This document shows positions 47,301 through 58,248 of a stretch of DNA of 64,000 nt, piece after piece. The stretch is from assembly GCF_027744825.2 (NCBI RefSeq), contig NC_071342.1:23280001-23344000 (forward strand). Direction: 5' to 3'. The notes beneath the pieces are model-generated. The model did not search any database and was not told where the DNA came from. It saw nothing but the letters and a program-made list of their open reading frames with translations. Position numbers and translations under genes: made by a program. Positions within the stretch are counted from its first letter, which is position 1. Every line of letters begins with the position of its first letter. The DNA is from Synchiropus splendidus. Taxonomy: Eukaryota; Chordata; Actinopteri; Syngnathiformes; Callionymidae.

Positions 47301-50300
47301 CGTGTGGTGCAGCCTTGTGTTTAGGAGCAGACGGAAGCTTCCAGGTGAACCTGAGAGCACCTGTGTGAAGCGCTCCTTCAATGAGAGCTCTTCAGGTGTG
47401 TGTGTGTGTGTGTGTGGATGACGTGCCATAATGCATGCTTGTATGAAGTTATCTGTGTGTGTGTGTGTGTGCGTGTGTAATGAGGGGTTGAGAGGGAGCT
47501 GTGATTATTCTCGCCTCCTGCCGTGTGCGTCCCCTGGCACTGTGGGCCCCGGGGAAAGCGCCCTGTATTTAGCGTGTGGGAACGCACATCGTGCCCCTTA
47601 TCGATGCTTTGTTGCAGCCTCGCTCTTTTCTTCTCTCTTTTTAACTAATTGAATTCTTGACTCCTGAGCCGCGGGGACGGCTCGGGAGAGACCAAAGAGA
47701 AAGACCTGCATTTCGGGCTTTTTCTTGCGGTTGAGTGGGGCAGAGCAGTGGGGGTGAAATTGGAGTGTGTGAGGTGAGGTGGTGAAGGGGGGCACAGATA
47801 GATGGCCCTGGCTGGTTGGGTGGCTGCTGTGCTGACAGCCTGTACTTTGATACTGGAGGTCAAAGGTTATCCTCCCCTGTCGCTGGTGAGAAAGTGGCGA
47901 ATCGGGACGGTTTATCCAACAATCAATTTCTCCTTTTGGGAACTTTGAAAAGCACTTTTGGCCCCTGCAAGATCTTTGTAGTTGTGCTTGAGGAATTCTG
48001 GACAAAACAATGGCGGCCCCCTCCCAGTTCTCACCTCTCTTCAGGGTGGCTTCTCCCTCCACTGGCTGCGGCCCACTTCTACACCCGCGCTCACTCGAGC
48101 ATGCGCACACTTTCAAGATTTCGGCGGACAAACCGTCACTCCGGCTCCCACAGCCCTTGAGTGACAGAATCATTCATCTCCCAACCATCGCCGCACATTT
48201 GCTTTCTCACAGGAGCTGCTGGTCATCGGTGACCATCAGACTCAGCAGCACCTGCTGCCATGTTCATGCGCCACACCGATGCTGCTACTCAGCACACTGC
48301 TGTCCAACACGTCCTGAACGAGCAACTCCATCGACGAGACAAAAGTGAGTTGATGGTCGCTCAGCTGTGTTCATTCAGTCCAGAATAGCATCATAGATCT
48401 AGATCTTCTAACCAAGTCGGCGCTCAGGGACAAGCCCACACATTTGTTCCATTCCCTGCAACTAGTGTGGATATCAGGTGAGGGCAGTGGGTGGATTATT
48501 GTGTCTGACGTGAAATGCCAAGGCTGCTGCCCCCATCCTCATTCTGGTGAAAACATTTTGAGTCCTATTTGTGTCCAAAAGGTCGCGCGGAAACTCCTCT
48601 CACACACGTGTTCTGTTGAGAAGAAAGCAGTTTCAAGAAGTCTGTGTTTTATTCCTCTGCTTCACACAGTGGCATCACCTTTGCTCCCAAATCTTCAGAA
48701 TGCATTAGTGTTGTAAGCGAGACAGAGTCCAGACCGAGACCAATGAGGAGGGGCGAGACAAAGACCGACACAGAGACCGAACTGAATACAGAAGCCAAAG
48801 TCTCTGCAAAAGAAACGGCTGTCATTTTTCCAGAATAAATCCAGAGCTGAAATGCTTTCATTTCACCAACTACCAGTTTGTTCTGGAATCAGTTTGGTCT
48901 CAGTCTTGGTCTTGACCAAATCTCGGGCCCACAAACTCTTTATGCTCTGGTCTCGCATCTGGTGGTCTCGACTACAACAGCAGAATGCATCCAAGTGCCT
49001 CGACAAGAGAATGAATACTAGATCTTCCAGAATCTTAGCAGTGACTCATCACAGACTATGCTGCTTCCATTTGATGATATGTGAATAATCAGATCACATG
49101 AACCTCCACAAATCATCATCTTACTTGCTGTGGTAATGGAACTGTTTCATTCTGGGGCTCGGGTGTCGGGGTTCACCTCCCAAATATCAGCCCTCTGCAG
49201 GACACATACAAGCATGTCCGGAGCTCATCCACGAGAGCGACTCCACTGTGCTCCTGGACGGAGCACCTGCTGGTGAAGTGGGTGGAACCCGTGTAGGTAA
49301 GAGTTTAATTGTGCTCAGTGAGAGGAGGCCATTAGACAATTCAGGCAGCAAATTGGAGAATTAATGGCGTGGACAATGGTCTGGTCGGCTCAGATCTCTG
49401 AAGCGGACACCAGGCCCACCACGCCTGACTGCCGTCGTGTTGGATCTTTCTCTTCAAATGAAAAACCTTTTCCTTTCCTTTACTAATTGACACGGCTTCA
49501 CTGCATTCATTTCAAATAAGAAGTATCGGAAAGGACCAAAAATTCCACCCACGTTTTGATCCGTGGGGCCTCACAAATCGCTTCCCAGTAAAAATGGTAT
49601 ACAGTTAGTATTCCTGTCAGTCATGAATTTGCCACGATACTTCTCACTGTCTTAAAAGCCTGAACTCGTATCACATTTTGAATACATAATGGCCGTATTC
49701 AAAACATAATGGCAATGTTTCAGTCGTGAGTAAGTTGCAAAATGCAGATGAATTTACTGTTTTCACGGATCGCTGTGCTCCGCTGTGTAGTGTAGTTGGT
49801 GACTCAAACGCGACATTGGAGTCATTATATCCGCTAAATATTATCTGATGAAACATGAGTAATATCCACAAAATGTAGGTATTGCGTCCAATTCTTTCAT
49901 GTCCTCTCCAGATCCAGTGGAGCAGTGAGTGAGTGGGGCTACAACAGTGGCATGAACCATGCAGCAGGCTTTTCAAATGATGTGTTTGATTTGAGTTATT
50001 CTTAAAGTGATATTTTGGATGCAAAACCAACAGTAGCTAGAGTAGAAGTGCGCTGTTTCTACTAAATAAAACGCTATTAAATGATTTTCTTTTTTCAAAA
50101 ATTGAGCACAAGACAACAATACCATCATAATAATATAAACCGTGGTCATTTTGCTCACTGTGATATGAAATGTTCCCACCCCTACACGCCGCAGTGACAC
50201 CTACCTGAGAGCAGGGCTGATGGCGACAGACCACACTCGATCGTACATGGTGATGGTTCCTCTGGGGTAAGTGGAGTCCAGCATCCATATCTGGAAAAAA

Positions 50301-51882
50301 AAAATCAACTTTAGATAGAAGCTCATTTCCCCATCAGTGTCACGGCTGCAAGTCATGTGATAAAGTGTGTTTGCGTGTGTGTGAGTGTATGGGGGGTGAG
50401 TTGGAGTGGAGAGTTCAAGTGAGCCTAGAACTGTCAGGTTTATGAGACAGCTGTCTTATTCAGGAATAACTTTCACTCAACCGTTTGGAATCCACGACTG
50501 ATTCATTTTAGCTCTCGTGATATATGTCTTGATAAAACATTTCCCATCACAGTATTAAGTCAATTAAGTAAACCACTCCTCCTCGGAGTATCCGGGCCAA
50601 CCCTCAGCTCACCTGAGCAGTCTGGTCTCTGGAGCCGCTGACCATCAGGCCTCCTCTGGAGTCCAAACAGTTGACCTCCTGACTGTGACCGGAAAACTCC
50701 AGTGACACACGGCTGCTCCTGCTGTGGGCCAGGATTCGGCCATCACTGATGCACAGTGCAACTGAACTCAGTTTACATTCCAGCTACAGTTGGACACACA
50801 GCACTCTCTACCTTCCCCCGCTGAGGAGATGTGTATCGGTCAGAACAAATCTGCAGACGTCACCCTGGTGCCCGGAGTAGATTGCACTAGGGTTTCTCTG
50901 GATCCGGCCCCGCGGCGGCTGCAGATGGTACGCTCCGATCTTTGAGGCCTGAGATAGATATAGCACGTTGTTGTCCAGCTGCAGGTACGGCAGCAGCCTG
51001 AGGAGGACAGGTAACATCATTGCTCCCACACATGAACAGCATTGATTTGCACTCAGTAGGTTGTGGGGAAGAATAAAAAAGGTTTGATAAATGATCTATA
51101 TTACAAGTCTCATGGTCAGGAAGACATTGTGTAGCCAGTTACTCGATATCCATGTTTAGTGAGTGCAGTCCACACAAGGTCCTGCCTCTACCTTCAATGC
51201 AAAACAACATCGCTGAATCCTTGTGAATTTCATAGTGAGCAACAGCTTGACTGACTGCCCCACTGATACTTTCACAAAATTCATTATGATGTTGAAAATG
51301 ACAGTACACACCTCAACACAACACAACAGAGTGCTAATCCAACACACCGTAATTCAACAGGTTTGGGGAGACGATTTATATTTGCTTACTTGATTTTCCA
51401 CCTGAGAAGAATGGAACTTTTACATTGTCCCCGTCGCCAGTTGTGAGCCACCCTCACTCTCTCCTTCAGAGGGATGTGAGGGTACCTGAGAGACGGACAC
51501 AAACATGATCACTGGACGTTTGTGACACCAAAATGAGATTTATAGAAGAGTGGGCAGTTTTCTGTCCATTTCAGATTGCTTTAGATTTAGGACCACTTGT
51601 AAAACTTCAAATATAAGTTCAGGCTTATGATCATACATCTCTGGGAGGTTTGCTTTTTTCTTTATCTATGTGTGTGTGTGTGTGTGCGCGTGCTCACAGG
51701 TCCAGTCCACTCGCGGTCAGCCCGGAGTTGAGGCAGTCTCTCGCGCTCCTCCTCCAGACCACGTCCCGCTTCATGAACTGATTGATACATTTGTTTACTT
51801 GACATAAACAACCGAGCGAGCGGAGGTCCAGGTAACTGAGGACATGATAGAGGACATCGTCCGGCAGCTGGAACAGCAGCAT
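36401..51882 (-). CDS. fbxw4: F-box and WD repeat protein 4
   Basis: Substrate-receptor subunit of an SCF ubiquitin ligase. The exons are 51698-51882, 51390-51485, 50812-50997, 50613-50745, 50205-50290, 42189-42254, 38378-38518, 36606-36747 and 36401-36535, giving 389 residues (human 412). The N-terminal F-box is FQLPDDVLYHVLSYLDLRSL. WD units follow: IYSGHQGDVCRFVL, FSGHSQEVNCLDSRGGLMVS, TACCEDFTPLRIWDLE, LFTCGYDTFIRLWDLR and GSSYYGVVRLWDKRQKKCL. The conserved block KCVMEWEEPHDS is intact. The start ATG directly precedes the F-box; in-frame upstream sequence is a (CA)n-like run. Introns 5 and 6 are 8.0 and 3.7 kb in an otherwise compact genome, as expected for a bystander gene that hosts fgf8 enhancers. 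Confidence 0.94.
38285..38372. repeat. Long (TG)n microsatellite adjoining an fbxw4 donor
   Basis: Nearly pure TG for about 88 bp. In the fbxw4 transcript this is (CA)n starting about 5 nt after the donor of the 38378-38518 exon. Confidence 0.95.
38930..39600. promoter_or_regulatory. Candidate conserved non-coding segment, fbxw4 intron 6
   Basis: Non-repetitive DNA of balanced composition, with TTGATTATTGAAGAATAACC, GCGGATTATGGC, CTTTGTTGCCATCTAAT and ACTGGTAATCCCCC (TAATCC at 39161-39166). It has no coding logic in any frame. Composition and homeodomain-like words suggest a regulatory element; conservation is not tested. Confidence 0.3.
40928..41375. mobile_element. hAT-like relic in fbxw4 intron 6
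   Basis: Left end GAGCGTTTTTCAAACGGGG and right end TGTTGAAAAACACTG form the same kind of imperfect inverted repeat as 1086-1414. 41050-41185 repeats 18470-18610, and 41190-41300 repeats 1166-1290. It is internally deleted, with no transposase. Confidence 0.6.
42300..42480. promoter_or_regulatory. Candidate regulatory segment next to fbxw4 exon 6
   Basis: Contains AAAAGTCATTACTGACAACA, ATTAGGCTGAATTAGCCGAT (a near-palindromic ATTAG/GCTGAATTAGC) and TGTAAATAAAGCTGCC (forkhead-like TAAATA). Close packing of homeobox- and forkhead-type words with no repeats suggests an enhancer. Confidence 0.3.
42990..43690. promoter_or_regulatory. Candidate regulatory segment with TAATTA
   Basis: CGAGTAATTAGTG has TAATTA at 43146-43151. 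Nearby are TTTATGGCCCAAATGGG and a one-mismatch DR1 (AGACCTTTGACCT, 43217-43229). Repeated ATTACTC words lie at 43280-43310. No coding or repeat explanation. Confidence 0.3.
45240..45560. promoter_or_regulatory. Candidate regulatory segment, fbxw4 intron 5
   Basis: TCCACAACATCAATGGCTGC, TTCTGCAAATTAGGGAATTC and CACCAATTACACATGAATAC lie in a non-repetitive stretch. These are ATTA-type and CCAAT-type words. Support is compositional only. Confidence 0.25.
47480..47970. promoter_or_regulatory. Candidate regulatory segment with RBPJ-, TCF- and DR1-like sites
   Basis: GTGGGAA (RBPJ-type) at 47576-47582 sits in GCGTGTGGGAACGCAC. CTTTGTT (TCF-type) lies at about 47608-47614 after CCTTATCGAT. AGGTCAAAGGTTA at 47857-47869 is a DR1 nuclear-receptor element with one mismatch. 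AACAATCAATTTCTCC lies at about 47918. It is non-repetitive and unlike its AT-rich flank. Confidence 0.35.
49290..49460. promoter_or_regulatory. Candidate homeodomain-rich segment
   Basis: GAGGCCATTAGACAATTCAG, GCAAATTGGAGAATTAATGG and GGACAATGGTCTGG place ATTAG, AATTAATGG and ACAATGG (SOX-type) within 60 bp. The texture is that of vertebrate conserved non-coding elements. Confidence 0.35.
51669..51688. repeat. (TG)n tract behind the fbxw4 exon 1 donor
   Basis: In the fbxw4 transcript this reads (CA)n, starting about 9 nt after the GTGAGC donor of exon 1. Confidence 0.85.
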
Positions 51883-53139
51883 GCCCCAAAGTACGCACGC
51901 TCCAGCGCCACACACACACACGCACACAACCCACACGCACACTCATATACACACACACCCACGCGCGTGCGCGCGACCTTCGCTCCTAAATCCAGGTGAA
52001 CATGACGAATTCTTTTCAGCACGATGGAAACAGGGAACCGCTCATGTAAACAACGGTCGCGTGTGTATGACGTCACGTCGATTACATTTGACGTCATTGT
52101 CCACGCTCTCCAGGGACGCGTTTTATGTTGAATTATAGCTTGTAAAGTAACATTTATTTGTATTTCATTATAATCTCAGCCAAGTTCCACATCTGTAAAT
52201 CTAAATGTGCTCACAGAACCCCTTCCTGAATTGGTTTCTACATTGAAACACAACTATATTTCAATTCCATTAAACATTCCACCAAACAAAAAGCACAAAA
52301 AAATAATAACTGCTTGCTCTCAACTGAAATTGTAAAATTTAAATCATTTTTCTTTCTTCATCTTCTTCTTCTTATTACTATTATAGTCATTTTCATGTAT
52401 ATGTTTCTGATACTTATATCATCCATATATACCAGTGATTTGACATTATAATGGGCTTGTTCATAACTGTATGTTTAATTTTTGCAATAAAGAAAAAAGT
52501 AGCAATTATGTGACTATAACCTAATATTTTGTGTTATTTAGACTTATGTAATTACAGCCTTGAGGATATTTCTTTAATCTCTATTATATACTGTACCACT
52601 CACACACAGGCACCAATGATATTTAAAAAAAAAAAAAAACAACAAGGCTTGTTAGAAGGCAGAATACAAGGAGGAAACACTCTGATGTTTAGAGCACAAA
52701 CACTGTTTACTTGGAATGCAGCCATCTTTGAATGTCTTTTGCTTTCAATGTCATTTTGTACTAGTTTACACCTGGATTTGTTTCGAATGTCAGTGTGCCA
52801 CATTGTTCATCCTGTAGTTGTTTGCAGACACTGTGAGTGAAATGGGCTGTTGGTTCAGCCCAGCCAAGACACTCTGAGCCACTAAACCTGCCAGGGTTGT
52901 GTCACGGTCAAATGACTACCAAAAGTTGATTGACCTTGTGACATTCAGCGAGGGGCTTAACCGTTTAGCATCACTAGCATCAATTTGCACTCATTGACAT
53001 GACGAGGGTTCTCTGAGCTGCAGCCAGTGGCTTCCCTGCAGCTCTTTGATCGGTTGAGCACAACTGCACGTTATTGAAATATGCAGATCATTTGTCCTTC
53101 TTTCTTTCTTTCACCCCCAAAACATGTCCCCTCAGTGAA

Positions 53140-53660
53140 AGCTCAAAAAAAGGCCATGTCCCACACACCGGGCCGTCGGACAAAATCATTTATGGTTGGC
53201 TTTCCAGCTGAACTGTCATGGTTAAAAGGAAATGAAGAGGTTGGGAGGAGGGAGGGGTGCGGGGCGGGGGTGGGGGGGTTCAGAGGGAGGGATGTCTTCC
53301 CTTTTGATCTTTTAGGGCGGAGGGGTTGGGGGGTCCCAGTGCTGGCAAACACATTTAGGCAGTAATTGTTCAGATCACACTGACAATCAGTCTTGGAAAT
53401 GCATGGACAAACAAAAGTTTACAGCTCCAATTGGAAAAGTCAACAGGTCTCGCATAAGGTCCGACATCAACAATGACACTGTCGGGCTGCAGCTCCACTT
53501 TGATCACTTGTTTGCGTTTCAATTATCCAGCCTGGACTGTTGCTTTTGTTCGCCTGACTCAATGGGACTTGAATTTAATGGGATGTCTGTCATTTTCAGA
53601 GGGAATCCATCCATGATCCGTCACAGCGCTACAGTGCCACACTGGCAAGGCTTGACTTAA
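53140..53660. promoter_or_regulatory. Candidate fgf8 regulatory segment 1
   Basis: ACAAAATCATTTATGGTTGG, GACAAACAAAAGTTTACAGC (forkhead-like), ACATCAACAATGACACTG and TTTCAATTATCCAGCCTGG lie in a non-repetitive stretch. Coding potential is absent. A purine-rich GGGGTGGGG run splits it near 53250-53335. Confidence 0.35.
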
Positions 53661-54519
53661 GAACTTCACCTCACCAATGTTTCAGAACAAACAACATGAC
53701 GACACCCAACAACATGCTTTTCTCTTTAGTTTAATGTCATTCCTGACATTGTCAGAATCTCCACTGAAACATTGAAAAGTCCTAGTTTATGTCAGCACTA
53801 AAGCACAGTCTTCACACTCACTGTGTTCTTGCTTTCATTCAGCTGACTTGGACCTGGAATGACAGCGTATTATACATAACGTTTAGAAAAAAATAAAAAT
53901 TGCAAAAAAAAAATTCTGATGCTAATTCTGATATACAGCAGTTGTGCTTCTTTTTGTCACAATTATTTCGGAACAGTGATGACAGCATTTCCTCGCAACA
54001 TGCTTGACATCATTCCACACACAACACAGTGGACAAAGACATGACACTGCAGCAACCAGTGTTAGTAGCAGTCAGCACTCTCAGGCTCTGCGCCATCATC
54101 TGACTTTTATTGAGCACGAACCATTTAGATTCAAACTGTGTGTGTATTTATTTGGAGCTGATACTGGAGTTCACTTTTGATTTTGGAGTGAATGGCAAGA
54201 AAGACATTCCTGGTGGAGCTGATGTTCTTGTGAATCACAGATTTAAAAGTCCAAAAATAGTTCAGTATCTTGTTGCAGTGCTTGTCCTCAGACGTGTGGT
54301 GACTGAACTGCAGTTGAGGAGGCCTGGACTCGATGGAGCGTTCATCCACACGGCCTCAGTTTTAGATGAATCCTCTGTGTCACCAGCTCACGACTGCGCA
54401 TGGTCATGGTTTTGGATCTTTCATTTTTTACTCCTCCGTGTTCTGCGATGATGCTCTGATGCTGCAGTGACATCACTCTGTGAAGTCCACCCACAAGTCA
54501 CCAAGAATGCGAATTCAGT

Positions 54520-54990
54520 TTTGAGATGCGACTTGAGCAGCGGCGGTCAGCTCCCTTCTGTGGGACCATCTGCGACTCAGAGGTCGTGGACACAGTAGCT
54601 GAAGGTTGTAAGTGCTTTTTGATGGCAGCAGCTTCTGTGTCGGCTTGCGGCGCTGGAAGCTGCTCCGGCAGCCGGGGTCACGTTCTGCGGTCACCCTGTT
54701 ATTCTACGACCTCCGCGGGGGGGCCGGGCAGGGGTTCAATTGCTCCCTGAGCAAATGAAAAAGCGAGCTGTGTTTGTTTATCCGGGGCAGGATGATGCAG
54801 CAGGCTCCATAAAGTGGATGAAAGTGATCTGACCCCCGTTCTGCACCGGAATTGCTCCACATTTGCATGGCAGCACTGAAGGTGTGATTTTTCCCACAAG
54901 ACAGTTCTGAGGCCAGACGAAGACCCTAATTCAATCAGTTTACACGAGTCTGCCAGCTCTTCAAAGCTCCAGCATCCTGCATCGTATAAA
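54520..54990. promoter_or_regulatory. Candidate fgf8 regulatory segment 2 with an octamer
   Basis: A perfect octamer, ATTTGCAT, lies at 54861-54868 (POU factors). GTTCAATTGCTCCCTGAGC and GTGTTTGTTTATCCGG (forkhead-like TGTTTAT) lie about 100-130 bp before it. fgf8 responds to Pou5f3/Pou2 at the midbrain-hindbrain boundary in zebrafish, which makes the octamer notable but proves nothing. Confidence 0.4.
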
Positions 54991-57095
54991 ACCCTCTCCA
55001 GCAAAGTCCACTTTTCAAATTGTGAGTTTCCACTGGCCGGAGTCCATCTGCCAGCAGGGTGGACTCCGGAATGATCTCAAGTCGCATCAAGGGTATTTAA
55101 TGTAGCATTTCTCTAAACTAGTGGGACTGGAATTCTAGTAGCTGAATCTACTGAGTCCTTCATGAATATCACATAACCAGAGCTCTTTTTGCTTTTATCT
55201 GACTGGTTCCTTCGCTTGAATGTAGTCTTTACCTGACACAGATATTTCCCCTATGTCTTCTAGATGGTGACCAGATTTGAAACTGAAGTTTCCAAGAACT
55301 CCTTAATGACAAATGCTCCAGTATATTACTTCTTGAATACTTTAATGGTACGTAAGAGGCGGCTGAATCTCCAGAGCAAACATCATCCCCGTGCAGGCAG
55401 GGAGGTGGAGGTGGAGGGCATCTCTGTGACTTGTGGTGACCTTGTTATCCTGCTGGGATCAGACTAAGAATACTCTCAGCGCCAGCTTTCCCTGGTCAGG
55501 TTTCATTTGGGACAAACAGCAGCCAACACTTCCTCCTGCTTCACTGCCGCTGAGCGACCTCTTCGTTCAGTGAGGACAAACCCTTCTCCGATCGCAGACG
55601 GCAGACAGCGATCATCTACAAGTTTCATTGGGGTTCTCTGAAGTGTTGTCTCGTTGGTGTTCACACGACCTTCAGGCGTGTTCCCATGTTTAAATGTGGG
55701 GTTCTGATGTGATGGGGTGCAGATGATCATCGCTTTTCATAATTTTGATGCTATTTTTTCTAAATATCAACCCAGATGCCACGAAAACATGAGACCACTT
55801 GCTATGTCTGAGTGCAGAGTCGAGTTCTTAACTTTGTGTGAGATGTTGAATCGAGATAAGTTATAGTTGATATTATCAATGATAATATCCTCATTTAGAA
55901 CAAAAAACACGATGCATTCTGTGATTAAAGCGCTTTCCTGCCTGCACCAGCAGGTGAGCGAAAATCCTTATCAAACCAAGAATGGTTTTGATTTCGCGGA
56001 ATCTGTGTGTGGCGCCACCTGTTGGAGCAGACAGAAAATTCAGCTGCTCACAGTCACTTGGCGACAACAATGGTTTTCTTTTTTATTTTACAAAGGAAAG
56101 TTGGTGTTTTGCTGCCTCTTCTATTTCAGTCTGACAGCATTTTAATCGATCTGTCTCAGTCGAGACTAGCTCCGAGTTGAAACCCCAGAATAAAGACATG
56201 ACACGGTAGGTGGCGCTACACTCATTTGATTTACCAATGGTTGCAGGTTGGACCAATAAGTTCCCACTTAGATGACCGTCTTAACCCAGACGGCGTTTTG
56301 ATAGCGGAATGCCCGTACGCAGGGACACCAGGCTGTTTATGTTGCCATTTTTCTCCTTCCGAACCAAGGAGAATCCTAATGTCTGGGGTGTGTTGAGAGT
56401 GAATGTTAAACCTGTTAAACCTGTTAAAAACGTTACGATCCGATCACACCAGACCCGAACTGTGATGTGGAACCGAATGTAGCCAATCCAACTGAGAAAC
56501 AAGGAAGCAACACACGGAGTTTTGACATTCAGCGAATTCATGGCAGTAATAAGGCTATTTTTTTAAAAATTAATAATAAATCTCTCTCCAATCTGCAGCC
56601 GTCCTCACGCAGTCTGGTCCTTCAGGTGTCCAGTTTCTTTCAGGATTGTTTTGTTTAATAAAAGTACATGAAGCCACTACCATTCGATGCATCATGTTGC
56701 CAGTCGTGCTTCCTGCATGTTGTTTTATCACATGTGATATTCTGGCTTGGGGGAGGAGCTTCTTGATCGGTGGTGAAGTAGAATCTTGGAGCACTTGGAG
56801 ACTCCATATGTGTGCAGCCCCCTTTACTCTCTTGAACCTGAGCTTCACTTGAGCTGCTGTTAGGTGAAGCACAGAATTGCCTGAGCTCAACACAGCACAT
56901 TAAAAGCCGACGACGCGCTCAGTTGAAACCAAGAAAATCCAAAAACACAAACAGCGTAATTTTAAGGTTAAATGATCACTGAAGAGGAAATTCTGCAGAA
57001 TGTTCCTTCAGCTTCCCTATGTGACTTTCGTCGGCGCCTGCCACAATGACACGTGTGTCAAACCACAAAGAGCCGTTTTAGTGATATCATGTACA

Positions 57096-57101
57096 TTTAT
57101 T
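57096..57101 (-). terminator. fgf8: fgf8 poly(A) signal
   Basis: Plus-strand TTTATT (AATAAA on the gene strand) lies about 540 bases past the fgf8 stop. Further A/T-rich signals lie at 57110-57165. Confidence 0.55.
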
Positions 57102-57640
57102 ACATTTTAAATAAATATTTCATCCTTAAAAATATTTTACATCCTCGAATAAAAATATATTTATATGTTTAAAAACAGACATAAAAAGGGCAACAAGAAG
57201 TTGACGTGCGCTCAGCAGACTGGGATTAGCTGCCACAAAGTTTCGTCTGACGTCGACAGCTGTGAGGTCCTGGAGCGGCGACAGTGAGGGGCCCGACTCT
57301 GCTGAGTCTGACCAAGCCCCTGGCCTCTTCAGCCCGACGGGCCAGTGTGTCTAATACAGTGCAGTCGGTTGGCAGGCCGGAGTCCAGAGATGACTGATAA
57401 ATTCACATCAAAACGGTGGTGGTTCACTCAACTAACTGTCCAATGAGTCACGTGCCTCTAGATTCTTGCCACACGGATCAGTACTACACTCTTGAATACA
57501 AAAATAGATTTCTGGTGTTCTGGTCTATTTACATCTTTAAGAAAATAGAAATCAACTACACATGGAGCTACAGCAGACTCCGTACAAAACTGTCCTGGAT
57601 GCAGAAGAGGGGCGTCTCTTTTCTCAGTCCTTGTGCCCCC

Positions 57641-58186
57641 TCAGTCTTCCGACGAGTGCGTACGTTTAGTCCTTTGGCTGAACGGGTAGTGGATGAAGTC
57701 GAAGGGCCGATGGTGGCTGGGGTGGGCCGGCTGCTGGCCTTTAGGCAGCCTCTTCATGAAGTGGACTTCACGCTGGTGCTGCCGTGTCCTGGAGCCCTTC
57801 CTGGGTCGCCCGCGGCGGGTGAAGGCCATATACCAGCTCTCATAGCGGGCGTTCCTCAGGGCTGTGTAGTTGTTCTCCAGCACAATCTCCGTGAAGATAC
57901 AGTCGCGACCTTGTCCATTTTTCTGCAGAGGAAAAAGAGGAAAATGAACGGAGGGAAATCCACATGTGACACAGACACATCGGGGAACAGCTCTCACTCT
58001 CCAGACTCCAGCTTCAGTCAGAGGAGGTGAAGCTTTGGAAGTCAGAGAGTGTGTCAGCTCAGCGGAAAGTGACCAGCTCTCACCTCTCTGGACACTCTCC
58101 GCTGCCACACACTCACATGCACACCGGGCTGGGACAGGCTGTGACAGGGCAGATGGTGGACAAGGCGGGGTGCTTTGTGGGTGGGG

Positions 58187-58248
<62 letters not shown>

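Larger units (their letters stand above)
42255..50204. other. fbxw4 intron 5, long non-coding interval
   Basis: An 8-kb intron with no recognised exon or RNA gene. It holds candidate regulatory segments (listed separately), short (TG)n tracts at about 47396-47416 and 47452-47480, and AT-rich filler between 46480 and 47150. An open minus frame at 47598-48173 has no recognisable protein character. Confidence 0.5.
51883..57095. other. fbxw4-fgf8 intergenic interval
   Basis: 5.2 kb with no exon or RNA gene recognised. 52130-52520 is AT-rich. 53140-53660 and 54520-54990 look like regulatory segments and are listed separately. Confidence 0.5.

Noticed and set aside
47598..48173. 191-codon minus-strand open frame in fbxw4 intron 5
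   Set aside because: No recognisable domain, no splice or poly(A) context, and low-complexity composition. It overlaps a candidate regulatory segment. A chance frame is the simplest reading.
57416..58030. 204-codon plus-strand frame
   Set aside because: It is the antisense shadow of the last fgf8 exon, whose codon use keeps the other strand open.
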